Shown piece after piece: positions 34,204 to 47,141 of a stretch of 64,000 nucleotides of DNA. The position numbers and the translations under genes were made by a program. The DNA comes from Glacieibacterium frigidum (lineage in GTDB: Bacteria > Pseudomonadota > Alphaproteobacteria > Sphingomonadales > Sphingomonadaceae). The notes below the pieces were generated by a model, which was not told the DNA's origin, made no database searches, and worked only from the letters and a program-made list of their open reading frames with translations. Every line of letters starts with the position of its first letter. Position 1 is the first letter of the stretch. The stretch is from positions 1,149,501 to 1,213,500 of the forward strand of contig NZ_VJWA01000001.1 of NCBI RefSeq assembly GCF_007097155.1. Direction: 5' to 3'.

Positions 34204-35223
34204 GTGCGTCGCATCCTGTTCATCGGCATCCTGGCTGCCATCGTGCTCGGCGGCGTCGCATACGCGGTCTATTATTTCACGACCGGGCGCTACATCGTCA
34301 CCACCGACAACGCCTATGTCGAGGCTGACATCGCGGTCATCGCCCCCAAGGTCGCGGGCTATGTCCGCGCCGTGCCGGTGACCGACAACCAGAGCGTCAC
34401 GGCCGGCCAGCCGCTCCTCGTCATCGACGACAGCGACTATCGGGCCGCCGTCGCACGCGCGTCCGCAGCGGTGACGCAGCAGCGCCAGGGCATCGGCACA
34501 GCGCGTGCCACGGCGGCGGCAGGCGTCTCGGCGATCGGCGAGGCGCAGGCCCAGCTGGCCGCGGCGCAGGCCGAGGCCGTCCGCGCCCGCGCCGACGTCG
34601 CGCGCTTCGCGACGCTCAGGAAAGAGGGCTGGGTATCGCAGGCGAACCTCGACGTACGCATCGCAGATGCCGCGTCGCGTGACGCCGCCGTTGCGCGGGC
34701 GCGTGCCGGGGTAGCAGCCGCACGGTCGAACGAGCAGGCGTCGCTGGCAGGAACCGGCGGGGCGGAGGCGCAGCTGGGCGGGGCGCGGGCCTCGCTCGAT
34801 GCCGCGCGCCTCGACCTCGCCAATACCGTCGTGCGCTCGCCCGTGGCAGGCACCGTCGGCAACCGCAGCGTCCGCGTCGGCCAGTATCTGCGCACCGGCC
34901 AGCAGGCGATGGTCGTCGTGCCGCTCGGCGCGGTCTATGTCGTCGCGAACTTCAAGGAGACGCAGATCGGCGGCCTGCGCCCCGGCCTGCCGGTGACGCT
35001 GCACATCGACGCCTACAAGGACGCCGAGGTCGCGGGCCGCATCGTCAGCGTGTCGCCCGCCGCGGGGTCGCGCTTCTCGATGCTGCCGCCCGAGAATGCG
35101 ACCGGCAATTTCACCAAGATCGTCCAGCGCGTGCCGGTGCGCATCGCGCTGTCGCCGCTGCCCGCCGGCATGCGCCTGGTGCCCGGCATGTCGGTCGAGG
35201 CGTCGGTCGACGTCCGCGACTAG
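34204..35223 (+). CDS. HlyD/EmrA-type membrane fusion protein
   Basis: A 339-residue periplasmic adaptor. One N-terminal membrane helix (RILFIGILAAIVLGGVAYAV) is followed by TDNAYVEADIAVIAPKVAGY, the biotinyl-lipoyl-like half, an alanine-rich coiled coil (about residues 80-205), and NTVVRSPVAGTVGNRSVRVG. It links an inner-membrane exporter to an outer-membrane channel. GTG start. The partner MFS gene begins 2 bases after the stop. No TolC homologue or MarR/TetR regulator is adjacent. Confidence 0.9.
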   Translation: MRRILFIGILAAIVLGGVAYAVYYFTTGRYIVTTDNAYVEADIAVIAPKVAGYVRAVPVTDNQSVTAGQPLLVIDDSDYRAAVARASAAVTQQRQGIGTARATAAAGVSAIGEAQAQLAAAQAEAVRARADVARFATLRKEGWVSQANLDVRIADAASRDAAVARARAGVAAARSNEQASLAGTGGAEAQLGGARASLDAARLDLANTVVRSPVAGTVGNRSVRVGQYLRTGQQAMVVVPLGAVYVVANFKETQIGGLRPGLPVTLHIDAYKDAEVAGRIVSVSPAAGSRFSMLPPENATGNFTKIVQRVPVRIALSPLPAGMRLVPGMSVEASVDVRD

Positions 35224-36777
35224 CCATGGCCACCGGCGCCCGCCTCGCCGCTGCCGCGCCGCTGACTGAAGAAGGCGACGCCGGCTTTCCGCCACTGCCG
35301 CAGTTCATCGGCTTCCTGCTGATGGCGTTCGGCATGTTCATGGCGATCCTCGACATCCAGATCGTCAGCGCGTCGCTCAGCCAGATCCAGGCGGGGCTGG
35401 CGGCATCCGCCGACGAGGTCAGCTGGGTACAGACCAGCTATCTCGTCGCCGAGGTCGTGATGATCCCGCTGTCAGGGTTCCTGGCGCGCGCCCTGTCGAC
35501 GCGCTGGCTGTTCGTCATCTCCGCGGGCGGCTTTACCGTGGCGAGCTTCCTGTGCTCGACCGCGACGAGCATCGAGGAGATGATCGTCTATCGCGCGCTG
35601 CAGGGATTCCTGGGCGGTGCGATGATCCCGACCGTCTATGCCGCGTCCTTCGCGATGTTCGGCCGCAAGCGCCAGACCGGTGTGACGGTCGCGGTATCGC
35701 TGATCGTCACCCTCGCGCCGACGATCGGCCCGGCGCTGGGCGGGTGGATGTCGGAGACGTTCAGCTGGCACTGGCTGTTCCTGATCAACATCGTGCCGGG
35801 CATCCTGATCACCTTCGGCGTCTGGGCGCTCGTCGACTTCGACAAGCCCGACCTGGCGCTGCTCAAGAAGGTCGACATTGCCGGGCTGGTCGGCATGGCG
35901 CTGTTCCTCGGCGGGCTCGACTTCGTGCTGGAGGAGGGCGCACGCAACGACTGGTTCGCAGACCCGACCGTGTTCCGCGTCGCCGTCGCGGCAGTCTTCG
36001 GCGCGATGCTGTTCGTCTGGCGGCAGCGCACTGCCGAGGTGCCGATCGTCGACCTGCGCGCCTTCAGGAACCTCAATTTCATGGCGGGCACGCTGATGGG
36101 CGCCACCTTCGGCATCGGCCTGTACGGTCTGGTCTATCTCTACCCGCTATACCTCAGCCGCGTCGCCGCGCAGTCGAGCGGGCAGATCGGCGGCATCGTC
36201 TTCGTCACCGGCCTGTTCATGGCGATGTCGGCGCCTATAGTCGGCAATATCGCGCGCAAGGTCGATCCGCGCGCCGTGCTGACCGCGGGCTTCCTGCTGC
36301 TCGCGCTGTCGACCTGGCTGACCCACGGCATCACCAACGAGTGGCGCTTCTGGGAGCTGTTCTGGCCGCAGGCGATCCGCGGTGTCGCGCTGATCTGCTG
36401 CATCGTCTCGATCAGCGTGACCTCGTTCGCGACGCTGGCGCCCGAGCGGCTGAAGGACGCCAGCGGCCTGTTCACCCTGATGCGCAACCTGGGCGGCGCG
36501 GTGGGCCTCGCGCTGATCAACACCGTCGTGCTGTGGCGCTTCAACCTGCACTGGAGCCGGCTGGGTGAGCAGATCAATCCAGGCGTGCCGGTCGTGCAGG
36601 AACGGCTCGAACAGTTGTCGGGCCTCGCTGCCTCGCAGGGCATCGCCGATCCCGATGCGGCGGCGCTGCGCCAGGTCGCGGGCATCGTCAGCCGCGAGGC
36701 GCTGGTGATGAGTTATGCCGACTGCTTCACGCTGCTGACGATCATGTTCCTCGTCGCTGCGTGCGTGCCCTTCCTGC

Positions 36778-38515
<1,738 letters not shown>

Positions 38516-38516
<1 letters not shown>

Positions 38517-39505
38517 TGCTGGCCGTGGCTTCGGCCACGACCACGCTTCGCTGGACGCATGCCGGGATCGCGGCGCTGTTCGACCTGCCGTTCGCCGACT
38601 TGCTGTTCCGCGCGCAGACGGTGCACCGGACGCACTTCGATCCGAACGCGGTCCAGAAGTCGCAGCTGCTGTCTATCAAGACCGGCGGCTGCCCTGAGGA
38701 TTGCGGCTACTGCGCGCAGTCGGTGAATTTCTTCACCGGCGTGAAGGCCGACAAGTTGATGCCCGTCGCCGAGGTGCTGGCCGAGGCCGAGCGCGCCCGC
38801 GCCGGCGGTGCGACGCGCTTCTGCATGGGCGCGGCGTGGAAGAACCCGAAGGATCGCGACCTGCCAGCGCTGGCGGCGATGGTCACCGGCGTGCGCGCGC
38901 TGGGCCTCGAGACCTGCATGACGCTCGGGATGCTCAGCGACGCGCAGGCCGCCGCTCTCGCCGACGCGGGGCTCGATTTTTATAATCACAACATCGACAC
39001 GTCGCGGGACTATTACCGCGATGTGGTCACGACACGCACCTACGACGACCGGCTCGATACGGTGGCGCGCGTCCGCGACGCGGGCATCGGCGTGTGCTGC
39101 GGCGGGATCATCGGCATGGGCGAACGCCGCGAGGACCGCATCGGGCTGATCGCGACGCTCGCCAACATGCCCGAGCCGCCGGGCAGCGTGCCGATCAACG
39201 GCCTGGTGCCGATCGCCGGCACGCCGCTCGGCGACGCCATCCTGTCGGGCGCCGCACCCGCGATCGACGGCATCGAGTTTGCGCGCACCGTTGCAGTCGC
39301 GCGCATCACCATGCCCGCCGCGATGGTCCGCCTGTCGGCCGGGCGCGAGGCGATGAGCGACGAGACGCAGGCGCTTTGCTTCCTCGCGGGTGCCAACAGC
39401 ATCTTCGTCGGCGACCGTCTGCTGACCACTGCCAATCCCGGGATCGACCGCGATACCCGCCTGTTCGACAAATTGGGCCTCAGGCCGATGGAGCTATCCG
39501 CATGA
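38516..39505 (+). CDS. bioB: biotin synthase
   Basis: A 329-residue radical SAM enzyme inserting sulfur into dethiobiotin. Seen: the 4Fe-4S motif [46 protein letters not shown], and [12 protein letters not shown] near the 2Fe-2S site. The ATG at 38516 overlaps the mdh stop, and its own stop overlaps sucC as ATGA, so it is embedded inside the TCA operon. No other bio genes are in the window. The location is unusual. Confidence 0.96.
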
Positions 39506-40701
39506 ACATCCACGAGTATCAGGCCAAGGAATTGCTCGCCAAGTTCGGCGTGCCGATCCCGGCCGGCCATGCCGCGATGACCGTCGACGAGGCGGTCGCG
39601 GCCGCGCAGCAGCTGCCCGGACCGCTGTGGGTGGTGAAGTCGCAGATCCACGCCGGCGGGCGCGGCAAGGGCAAGTTCAAGGAGCTGCCGCCCGAGGCCA
39701 AGGGCGGTGTGCGCCTCGCGCGCTCGCTCGACGAGGTCCGCGCTGCGGCGACCGACATGCTCGGCAACACGCTCGTCACCATCCAGACCGGCGAGCATGG
39801 CAAGCAGGTCAACCGCCTGTACATCACCGACGGTGCCGACATCGCTAAGGAGTTCTACCTGGCGCTGCTCGTCGATCGCGGCTCATCCGAGATCGCGCTG
39901 GTCGCCTCGACCGAGGGCGGCATGGACATCGAAGCGGTCGCGCACGACACGCCCGACCGCATCCACAGCTTCATGATCGACCCGGCCGCGGGCATCCAGC
40001 CGCACCACGGGCGCAGCGTCGCCTTCGCGCTCGGCCTGACCGGCGACCTGTACAAGCAGTGCATCAGCGTCGTCGAGCAGCTCTACACCGCCTTCGTCGC
40101 CACCGACGCGTCGCAGATCGAGATCAACCCGCTCGCGACGACGACCGACGGCAAGCTGCTGGTGCTCGACGCCAAGGTTGGCTTCGACTCGAACGCGCTG
40201 TACCGCCACCCCGACCTCGTCGAACTGCGCGACCTGACCGAGGAGGACCCGGCCGAGGTCGAGGCGTCGAAGTACGACCTCAGCTACATCAAGCTCGACG
40301 GCACCATCGGCTGCATGGTCAACGGCGCCGGGCTCGCGATGGCGACGATGGACATCATCAAGCTCAACGGCGCCGAGCCGGCGAACTTCCTCGACGTCGG
40401 CGGCGGCGCGACCACCGAGAAGGTTACCGCGGCGTTCAAGATCATCCTTAGCGATCCGAACGTGAAAGGCATCCTGGTCAACATCTTCGGCGGCATCATG
40501 CGCTGCGACATCATCGCGGAGGGCATCATCGCCGCGGCGAAGGAAGTGAACCTGTCGGTGCCGCTCGTCGTCCGCCTCGAAGGCACCAACGTCGAGCTGG
40601 GCAAGGAAATCCTGGCGAGGTCGGGCCTGCCGATCGTCAGCGCCAACGACCTGGGCGACGCGGCGGCGAAGATCGTTGCCGAAGTGCAGAAGGCGGCGTG
40701 A
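39502..40701 (+). CDS. sucC: succinyl-CoA synthetase beta subunit
   Basis: A 399-residue ATP-grasp subunit of succinyl-CoA synthetase (ADP- or GDP-forming). Seen: [44 protein letters not shown], and the C-terminal CoA-ligase part with [13 protein letters not shown] and [14 protein letters not shown]. It works with SucD. The downstream reading frame is not sucD but a secreted protein overlapping by GTGA. Confidence 0.97.
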   Translation: MNIHEYQAKELLAKFGVPIPAGHAAMTVDEAVAAAQQLPGPLWVVKSQIHAGGRGKGKFKELPPEAKGGVRLARSLDEVRAAATDMLGNTLVTIQTGEHGKQVNRLYITDGADIAKEFYLALLVDRGSSEIALVASTEGGMDIEAVAHDTPDRIHSFMIDPAAGIQPHHGRSVAFALGLTGDLYKQCISVVEQLYTAFVATDASQIEINPLATTTDGKLLVLDAKVGFDSNALYRHPDLVELRDLTEEDPAEVEASKYDLSYIKLDGTIGCMVNGAGLAMATMDIIKLNGAEPANFLDVGGGATTEKVTAAFKIILSDPNVKGILVNIFGGIMRCDIIAEGIIAAAKEVNLSVPLVVRLEGTNVELGKEILARSGLPIVSANDLGDAAAKIVAEVQKAA

Positions 40702-41327
40702 TCCGTCCCCTGCTTCTAGGCTGCGTCCTGCTCACCGCGGTTCCCGCACTTGCGCAGACGCCCGCTGCTCTCCCGGAGGGCCGGTTCACCGACTATGCCG
40801 GGCGTTCGACGGAGCTGATGCTCGGCCTTCCCGGTCCAACCCTGACGGCAGGAACCCGATCGGTTGCGGAGCTTGCAGCCGAGTTCAAGCGACTGTGCGT
40901 CGACACTGCGCTCGACGAGGCGGCGTTCGACGCGGCGGTGGCCGCCTCGTCTTTCGGTTGGAAGGCGGACCCGTTCGTATACACGTTCGGGCGAAAGGGT
41001 GAGCTGAGCCTCGACTTCGGCGGCTGGAAGACCGGCGATGTCGGGGTCCGATTGATTGATTTCGGCAAGTCCTTCATGCGGGGTCTCCAATGCAACCTGA
41101 CCGCGGTCATTACGACGCCGGCCGACCGTGCAGCCGTGGTCGGCGCCGTTGCAGCGCTGGCAGGCATCGACGCCGCTGATCCGGCCAATGCGAAACAGAT
41201 CAAGCGCGGCACGTTCGAACTTCCTACGGCGGCCGGGTCTCTCCTGCTGGCGGGCCACGCTTTTACTGACGGTACGTCGCGTCAGATCATACATCTCGGT
41301 GCGCTGCAGCGCCCGGCGAAGAAGTAA
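40698..41327 (+). CDS. secreted protein of unknown function inserted between sucC and sucD
   Basis: A 209-residue exported protein. A signal peptide ([20 protein letters not shown]) precedes a mixed alpha/beta body with two cysteines (KRLCVDTAL and GLQCNLTAV), which could form a disulfide, and a Lys-rich end. I recognise no family. GTG start overlaps the sucC stop as GTGA, and sucD begins 9 bases after its stop, so it is a true operon member. Its codon choice looks less GC-extreme than its neighbours, suggesting later insertion. No link to TCA function is visible. Confidence 0.75.
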   Translation: MIRPLLLGCVLLTAVPALAQTPAALPEGRFTDYAGRSTELMLGLPGPTLTAGTRSVAELAAEFKRLCVDTALDEAAFDAAVAASSFGWKADPFVYTFGRKGELSLDFGGWKTGDVGVRLIDFGKSFMRGLQCNLTAVITTPADRAAVVGAVAALAGIDAADPANAKQIKRGTFELPTAAGSLLLAGHAFTDGTSRQIIHLGALQRPAKK

Positions 41328-41336
41328 GGAACAAGC

Positions 41337-42212
41337 ATGTCCATTCTCGTCAACGCATCCACGCGCGTGATCTGCCAGGGCTTCACCGGCAAGCAGGGCA
41401 CGTTCCATTCCGAGGCTGCGATCGCCTACGGCACCAAGATGGTCGGCGGCGTCGCGCCGGGGAAGGGCGGCAGCACCCACCTCGGCCTGCCGGTGTTCGA
41501 CACCGTGGCCGCCGCGCGTGAGGCGACGAACGCCGACGCTTCGGTCGTCTACGTCCCGCCCCCCTTCGCGGCCGACGCGATCCTCGAGGCGATCGATGCC
41601 GAGATCCCGCTGATCGTCTGCATCACCGAGGGCATTCCGGTGCTCGACATGGTCAAGGTCAAGCGCGCGCTGTCGGGGTCGAAGTCGCGGCTGATCGGGC
41701 CGAACTGCCCGGGCGTGATGACGCCGGGCGAGTGCAAGATCGGCATCATGCCGGGCAACATCTTCATGAAGGGCTCGGTCGGCGTCGTGTCGCGCTCGGG
41801 CACGCTGACCTATGAGGCGGTGCACCAGACCACCGCGGTCGGCCTGGGCCAGACCAGCGCGGTCGGCATCGGCGGCGATCCGGTCAACGGCACCGACTTC
41901 ATCGACGTCCTCGAACTCTACCTCGCCGACCCCGAGACCAAGTCGATCATCATGATCGGCGAGATCGGCGGCGCGGCCGAAGAGGACGCGGCCGAGTTCA
42001 TCCGCCTCAACAAGGTCAAGAAGCCGATGGTTGGCTTTATCGCCGGACGCACCGCGCCCCCGGGCCGCCGCATGGGCCATGCCGGCGCGATCGTCGCGGG
42101 CGGCAAGGGCGGCGCCGAGGACAAGATCGACGCGATGAAGCGCGCCGGCATCCGCGTCGCGGACTCGCCCTCGCTGCTCGGCACGACGCTCGCGGAGCTG
42201 CTCAAGGGGTGA
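41337..42212 (+). CDS. sucD: succinyl-CoA synthetase alpha subunit
   Basis: A 291-residue subunit carrying the CoA-binding domain and the phosphohistidine. Seen: [55 protein letters not shown], and [19 protein letters not shown], whose histidine is phosphorylated. AAGGA precedes the ATG. The downstream VOC gene overlaps by GTGA. Confidence 0.97.
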   Translation: MSILVNASTRVICQGFTGKQGTFHSEAAIAYGTKMVGGVAPGKGGSTHLGLPVFDTVAAAREATNADASVVYVPPPFAADAILEAIDAEIPLIVCITEGIPVLDMVKVKRALSGSKSRLIGPNCPGVMTPGECKIGIMPGNIFMKGSVGVVSRSGTLTYEAVHQTTAVGLGQTSAVGIGGDPVNGTDFIDVLELYLADPETKSIIMIGEIGGAAEEDAAEFIRLNKVKKPMVGFIAGRTAPPGRRMGHAGAIVAGGKGGAEDKIDAMKRAGIRVADSPSLLGTTLAELLKG

Positions 42213-42601
42213 CGGTCGACGGCCTCGACCACGTCAATGTCCGCACGCGCGACATGGCGGCGACCGTGGCCTTCTACACCGACGTGCTGGGCCTGAGCGC
42301 GGCGGCGCCGCCGCGCGGGCTCGACCCGGCACGCATCACCTGGATGCACGACAGCGCGGGCCGGGCGCTGTTCCACCTGACCGCGACCGACGGCGATGTC
42401 GCGGAGACCACGGGCGCGGTCGATCACGTCGCGCTCAACTGCAGCGGCCATGCGGCGATGGTCGCACGGCTCGATCGGCTGGGCGTGCCCTACCGGCTCA
42501 ACGAGGTGTCCTCGATCGATCTGCGGCAGGTCTTCGTCACCGATCCCGGCGGCGTGCTGCTCGAACTCAACTTTCGCAGCGGCAACCACTCGCAAACATG
42601 A
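42209..42601 (+). CDS. VOC/glyoxalase-family protein
   Basis: A 130-residue single-chain vicinal-oxygen-chelate protein. Seen: [20 protein letters not shown] with the first metal histidine, [20 protein letters not shown] in the second half, and [10 protein letters not shown] with a terminal metal glutamate. Could be a dioxygenase, isomerase or glyoxalase; not assignable. The GTG at 42209 overlaps sucD by 4 bases, so it is translated with the TCA operon. Confidence 0.85.
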   Translation: MTVDGLDHVNVRTRDMAATVAFYTDVLGLSAAAPPRGLDPARITWMHDSAGRALFHLTATDGDVAETTGAVDHVALNCSGHAAMVARLDRLGVPYRLNEVSSIDLRQVFVTDPGGVLLELNFRSGNHSQT

Positions 42602-42683
42602 CAGCCATGCGCCGTAGGACGGTGACACGGCCGCCTGCCGCCGCTAAAGCCGCAGCCGCGCGGGGCCTGCGTAAGGACGCTTG

Positions 42684-45503
42684 ATGGATTACGAACCGCT
42701 GCTGCCGACTGCCGAGGACAGCGCCGGCCCGTCATGGGCGCGCGAAGACTGGCCGCTGGCCGCGTCCGACGAATTGACGCTGTCGCTCGACGCGAGCGGC
42801 ATCGTCCTGCCGCCGAAGTCCGCCAAGGCGGCGCCCGCGACTGCCCTCGCTGCCGCGCCCGACGCCGACGCGGTGCGCAAGGCGGCGCAGGACTCGATCG
42901 CCGCGCAGTTGCTGATCCGCACCTACCGAGTGCGCGGCCATCTCGCGGCGAACCTCGACCCGCTCGGGCTGACCAAGCGCGACCTGCCCGCCGACCTGAC
43001 GCCCGAATATCATGGCTTCGGTCCGAACGACCTCGACCGCCCGGTTGTCATCGGCGGCGCGCTCGGCCTCGACACGACGACGATCCGCGAGCTGGTGGCG
43101 ATACTGCGCGCCAACTACTGCGGCAACGTCGGCCTCGAATACATGCACATCAACGATGTCGAGGAGCGGCGCTTCCTGCAGGAGCGCATCGAGGGTCGCG
43201 ACAAGGAAATCCAGTTTTCGGAGCTCGGCAAGAAGGCGATCCTCAACAAGCTGATCGAGGCCGAGCAGTTCGAGAAGTTCCTCGGCCGCAAATATGTCGG
43301 CACCAAGCGCTTCGGCCTCGACGGCGGCGAAGCGATGATCCCGGCGATGGAGTCGATCATCAAGATCGGCGGCGGCACCGGCATCCGCGAGATCGTCTTC
43401 GGCATGCCGCACCGCGGCCGGCTGAACATGCTCGGCAACGTCATGCAGAAGCCGTTCCGCGTGATCTTCCACGAGTTCTCAGGTGGCAGCGCCAACCCGG
43501 ATGACGTCGGCGGGTCGGGCGACGTCAAGTACCACCTCGGCACCTCGACCGACCGCGAGTTCGACGGCAACAAGGTCCATCTGTCGCTCGCGCCGAACCC
43601 GTCGCATCTCGAGGCGGTCGATCCCGTCGTGCTCGGCAAGGTGCGCGCGCAGCAGACGGTGCGCGAGGACGGCGACCGCAACCAGGTCATGCCCGTGCTG
43701 CTGCACGGCGACGCGGCGTTCGCGGGGCAGGGCATCGTCGCCGAATGCTTCGGCTTCTCCGGCATCACCGGCTACAACACCGGCGGCACGATCCATTTCG
43801 TCGTCAACAACCAGGTCGGCTTCACGACGTCGCCGCAGTTCGCGCGCTCGTCGCCGTACCCCAGCGACGTCGCCAAGATCGTCCAGGCGCCGATCTTCCA
43901 CGTCAACGGCGACGATCCCGAGGCGGTGACCTTCGCGACCAAGGTCGCCACCGAATTCCGCCAGCGCTTCAAGCGCGACGTCGTCATCGACATGTGGTGC
44001 TACCGCCGCTTCGGCCACAACGAGAGCGACGAGCCGAGCTTCACCCAGCCGCTGATGTACGCCGCGATCGCCAAGCATCCGCCGGTCAGCGAAATCTACG
44101 CCAAGCGCCTGCGCAGCGAGGGCGTCATCGACGACAGCTGGTACCAGGCCAACATCGACCAGTTCGTCGCGCGCCTCGAAGGCGATTTCGAAGCGGCCCC
44201 CGGCTACAAGGCGAACAAGGCCGACTGGTTCGAAGGCCGCTGGTCGGGCCTCGGCAAGCCCAAAGAAGAGCTGAGCGGCCGCCGCGCCGCAATCACCGGC
44301 GTCGCGGCGGGCGAGCTGCGCACGATCGGAAAGACGCTGACGACGGTGCCCGAAGGGTTCGCCGTTCACCGCACGCTGGCGCGCATTCTCGACGCCAAGG
44401 CCGCAACGCTCGACGCGGGCGAGAACATCGACTGGGCGACCGCCGAGGCGCTGGCGTTCGGCACGCTGCTCACCGACGGCTATGGCGTGCGCTTGTCCGG
44501 ACAGGATTCGGGCCGCGGTACCTTCAGCCAGCGCCATTCGGTGTGGGTCAGCCAGCAGGACGGCAGCCGCTACACGCCGCTGAAGTCGGTCGGCCCCGGT
44601 TTCGAGGTGCTCGACTCGCCGCTCAGCGAGTTCGGCGTTCTCGGTTTCGAATACGGCTATGCCCTCGCCGACCCGAAGACATTGGTGCTGTGGGAGGCGC
44701 AGTTCGGTGACTTCGTCAACGGCGCGCAGACAATCATCGACCAGTTCATCGCCAGCGGCGAGGCCAAGTGGCTGCGCGCCAACGGCCTCGTGATGCTGCT
44801 GCCGCACGGTTACGAGGGGCAGGGGCCCGAGCATTCGTCGGCGCGGCTCGAGCGCTTCCTGCAGCTCTGTGCCGAAGACAATATGCAGGTCGTCAACGCG
44901 ACGACGCCGTCGAATTACTTCCACGTACTGCGCCGCCAGATGCTGCGCGATTTCCGCAAGCCGTTGATCATGATGACGCCCAAGTCGCTGCTGCGCCACA
45001 AGCGCGCCGTCTCGACGCTGGCCGACATGGACGCGGGCACCAGCTTCCACCGCTGCCTCGACGACATCGGCGGCATCCCCGACGAGCGCGTCCGCCGCCT
45101 CGTGCTGTGTTCGGGCAAGGTCTATTATGACCTGCTCGAGGCGCGCGACAAAGCCTCGCGCGACGACGTCTATCTGCTGCGCGTCGAGCAGTTGTATCCG
45201 TTCCCCGCCGATGTCATCGCCGACTACGCCAAGCGCTTCACCGCGCTGGAGGAGGTCGTCTGGTGCCAGGAGGAGCCGCGCAATGCCGGGGCCTGGCACT
45301 TCGTCGCGCGCCCGCTGGAAGACACGCTCGGCCGCCGCGCGGTCTATGCCGGGCGCGCATCGGCTGCCGCGACCGCGACGGGCCTGATGAAGCGCCACAA
45401 TGCCGAACAGGCGAAGCTGATCGCCGAGGCGCTCGGCGCCGCCCCCAGCGAGGTGCGCGCGGCAATCCGCGGCGGCCTCAAGTCGACCCAGAACGCAGGA
45501 TAA
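42684..45503 (+). CDS. sucA: 2-oxoglutarate dehydrogenase E1 component
   Basis: A 939-residue thiamine-diphosphate decarboxylase, the first step of the 2-oxoglutarate dehydrogenase complex. Seen: [50 protein letters not shown] and the ThDP region [14 protein letters not shown], and [19 protein letters not shown] in the pyrimidine-binding half. The ATG at 42684 was preferred to a TTG one codon earlier. The gene is 4 bases from sucB. The 82-base gap after the VOC gene may hold a promoter; none is obvious. Confidence 0.97.
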   Translation: MDYEPLLPTAEDSAGPSWAREDWPLAASDELTLSLDASGIVLPPKSAKAAPATALAAAPDADAVRKAAQDSIAAQLLIRTYRVRGHLAANLDPLGLTKRDLPADLTPEYHGFGPNDLDRPVVIGGALGLDTTTIRELVAILRANYCGNVGLEYMHINDVEERRFLQERIEGRDKEIQFSELGKKAILNKLIEAEQFEKFLGRKYVGTKRFGLDGGEAMIPAMESIIKIGGGTGIREIVFGMPHRGRLNMLGNVMQKPFRVIFHEFSGGSANPDDVGGSGDVKYHLGTSTDREFDGNKVHLSLAPNPSHLEAVDPVVLGKVRAQQTVREDGDRNQVMPVLLHGDAAFAGQGIVAECFGFSGITGYNTGGTIHFVVNNQVGFTTSPQFARSSPYPSDVAKIVQAPIFHVNGDDPEAVTFATKVATEFRQRFKRDVVIDMWCYRRFGHNESDEPSFTQPLMYAAIAKHPPVSEIYAKRLRSEGVIDDSWYQANIDQFVARLEGDFEAAPGYKANKADWFEGRWSGLGKPKEELSGRRAAITGVAAGELRTIGKTLTTVPEGFAVHRTLARILDAKAATLDAGENIDWATAEALAFGTLLTDGYGVRLSGQDSGRGTFSQRHSVWVSQQDGSRYTPLKSVGPGFEVLDSPLSEFGVLGFEYGYALADPKTLVLWEAQFGDFVNGAQTIIDQFIASGEAKWLRANGLVMLLPHGYEGQGPEHSSARLERFLQLCAEDNMQVVNATTPSNYFHVLRRQMLRDFRKPLIMMTPKSLLRHKRAVSTLADMDAGTSFHRCLDDIGGIPDERVRRLVLCSGKVYYDLLEARDKASRDDVYLLRVEQLYPFPADVIADYAKRFTALEEVVWCQEEPRNAGAWHFVARPLEDTLGRRAVYAGRASAAATATGLMKRHNAEQAKLIAEALGAAPSEVRAAIRGGLKSTQNAG

Positions 45504-45507
45504 TCCC

Positions 45508-46803
45508 ATGACCGACGTCATCATCCCCGCACTGGGCGAATCGATCACCGAGGCCACCGTCGGCCAGTGGCTCAAGAACCCCGGCGACAAGGTCGCCGCC
45601 GACGAGCCGATCGTCAGCCTGGAAACCGACAAGGTCGCGGTCGAAGTGCCGTCGCCGGTCGCCGGCGTCATGGGCGAGCAGCTGTTCAAGGTCGGCGACA
45701 CGGTCGCGGTCGGCGCGATGATCGCGCGGATCGACGGCGGCGAGGGCGGGGCGGTCACCGCGCCGACGCCGGCAGTGGTCAAGGAGGCGGCGCCTGCCGC
45801 CGCTGCATCGGCGCCCGCGAAGACGGCTGCGCCGGCAGAACCGACTTCGCATATCGACGACACGCCGCCGACCAAGCCGGTTCCCGAAGTCGGCAACGCG
45901 GTCCCGGCCGCCCCGGCCCCCGATGCGATCGCGCCTGCGGTGCGCAAGCTGCTCGGCGACTACAACCTCGAGCCCGCGTCGATCACCGGCACCGGCCTCG
46001 ACGGCCGCCTGACCAAGGGTGACGTGCTCGCCGCGATCGAAGCCGGGACCGCGAAGGTGATCGGCGCGCCCGCCGCCGCCGCCCCCGCGCCCGCCGCAGC
46101 CGAGCGCCGCGAGGAGCGTGTCCGCATGACGCGCCTTCGCCAGACGATCGCGCGCCGCCTCAAGGAGGCGCAGGACACCGCCGCTATGCTGACGACGTTC
46201 AACGACGTCGACATGACCGCAGTGATGGCCGCGCGCGCCCGCTACAAGGACCTGTTCGAGAAGAAGCACGGCGTCCGCCTTGGCTTCATGTCGTTCTTCG
46301 CGAAGGCCGTCGTGCTGGCGCTGCGCGACGTGCCCGCAGTGAATGCGGCGATCGAGGGCGACGAGATCGTCTACCGCGACTATGCCGACCTCGGCATCGC
46401 GGCGTCGTCGCCGGGCGGGCTGGTGGTGCCGGTGCTGCGCAACGCCGACAAGCTGAGCTTCGCCGAGACCGAGAAGGCGATCGGCGACTTCGGCAAGCGG
46501 GCGCAGGCCGGCAAGCTGGCGATCGCCGATCTGCAGGGCGGCACCTTCACGATCACCAACGGCGGCGTCTTCGGCAGCCTGATGTCGACGCCGATCCTCA
46601 ACACGCCGCAGTCGGGCGTGCTGGGCATGCACCGCATCGAGGAACGCCCCGTCGTCCGCGACGGCCAGATCGTCGCGCGCCCGATGATGTACCTCGCGCT
46701 CAGCTACGACCACCGCCTTGTCGACGGCCGCGAGGCAGTGACGTTCCTCGTGCGCGTGAAAGAGGCTATAGAAGACCCGGCGCGGCTGCTGCTGGACATG
46801 TGA
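45508..46803 (+). CDS. sucB: 2-oxoglutarate dehydrogenase E2 (dihydrolipoyl succinyltransferase)
   Basis: A 431-residue acyltransferase core of the complex. One N-terminal lipoyl domain ([17 protein letters not shown], lipoyl Lys about residue 43), an Ala/Pro linker, a peripheral-subunit-binding domain ([20 protein letters not shown]), and the catalytic domain ending with [13 protein letters not shown]. One lipoyl domain and length are normal. The following DUF433 gene starts inside the stop as ATGTGATG. Confidence 0.97.
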   Translation: MTDVIIPALGESITEATVGQWLKNPGDKVAADEPIVSLETDKVAVEVPSPVAGVMGEQLFKVGDTVAVGAMIARIDGGEGGAVTAPTPAVVKEAAPAAAASAPAKTAAPAEPTSHIDDTPPTKPVPEVGNAVPAAPAPDAIAPAVRKLLGDYNLEPASITGTGLDGRLTKGDVLAAIEAGTAKVIGAPAAAAPAPAAAERREERVRMTRLRQTIARRLKEAQDTAAMLTTFNDVDMTAVMAARARYKDLFEKKHGVRLGFMSFFAKAVVLALRDVPAVNAAIEGDEIVYRDYADLGIAASSPGGLVVPVLRNADKLSFAETEKAIGDFGKRAQAGKLAIADLQGGTFTITNGGVFGSLMSTPILNTPQSGVLGMHRIEERPVVRDGQIVARPMMYLALSYDHRLVDGREAVTFLVRVKEAIEDPARLLLDM

Positions 46804-47030
46804 TGACGATCGACTGGCGGGATCATATCGAGACGATGCCCGACCGGATGATGGGCAAGCCGGTCCTGAAGGGCACGCGGCTGACGGTCGAGATCATCCT
46901 CGACTGGCTGGCGGCGGGCTGGTCCGAGGCTGACCTGTTCGAGAATTACCCCAGCCTGACACCCGACGGCCTCCGCGCGATCTATGCGTTCGCAAGCGAG
47001 GCCGTGCACGACCGGGCGATGGCCGCGTAG
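46803..47030 (+). CDS. DUF433 protein (antitoxin-like)
   Basis: A 75-residue protein of the DUF433 family: MPDRMMGKPVLKGTRLTVEI then LDWLAAGWSEADLFENYPSL and GLRAIYAFASE. This is a winged helix-like DNA-binding fold, usually paired with a PIN-like DUF5615 protein as a candidate toxin-antitoxin module. Start at ATG 46803 overlaps the sucB stop. The expected partner is present only as a 30-codon remnant directly downstream, so this is an orphan. Confidence 0.85.
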   Translation: MTIDWRDHIETMPDRMMGKPVLKGTRLTVEIILDWLAAGWSEADLFENYPSLTPDGLRAIYAFASEAVHDRAMAA

Positions 47031-47045
47031 GCTGCCTGAACCAGG

Positions 47046-47138
47046 GTGCGGTTCCTGCTCGACGAGAATGCGCGCGGTGCGTTCGTGGTTATCGACCCGG
47101 ACGGCAAGGTGCGCCGCCTGCCACTGACACAGGATTGA
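47046..47138 (+). pseudogene. remnant of a DUF5615 (PIN-like) gene, internally deleted
   Basis: A 30-codon in-frame reading frame starting GTG that reads VRFLLDEN then ARGAFVVIDPDGKVRRLPL. The first eight residues match the start of DUF5615 proteins (RFLLDEN) and the rest matches their last beta-strands (GxVVID-x-RVR-x-RPL). The roughly 70-80 residues between, with the catalytic acids, are missing. It sits where a DUF433 partner belongs, 15 bases after the DUF433 stop and 3 bases before lpdA. Confidence 0.65.
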
Positions 47139-47141
47139 CCA

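Noticed and set aside
43479-45947. An 822-codon open frame antisense to sucA/sucB
   Set aside because: GC-rich shadow of two recognised enzymes; starts and ends without ribosome site or domain.
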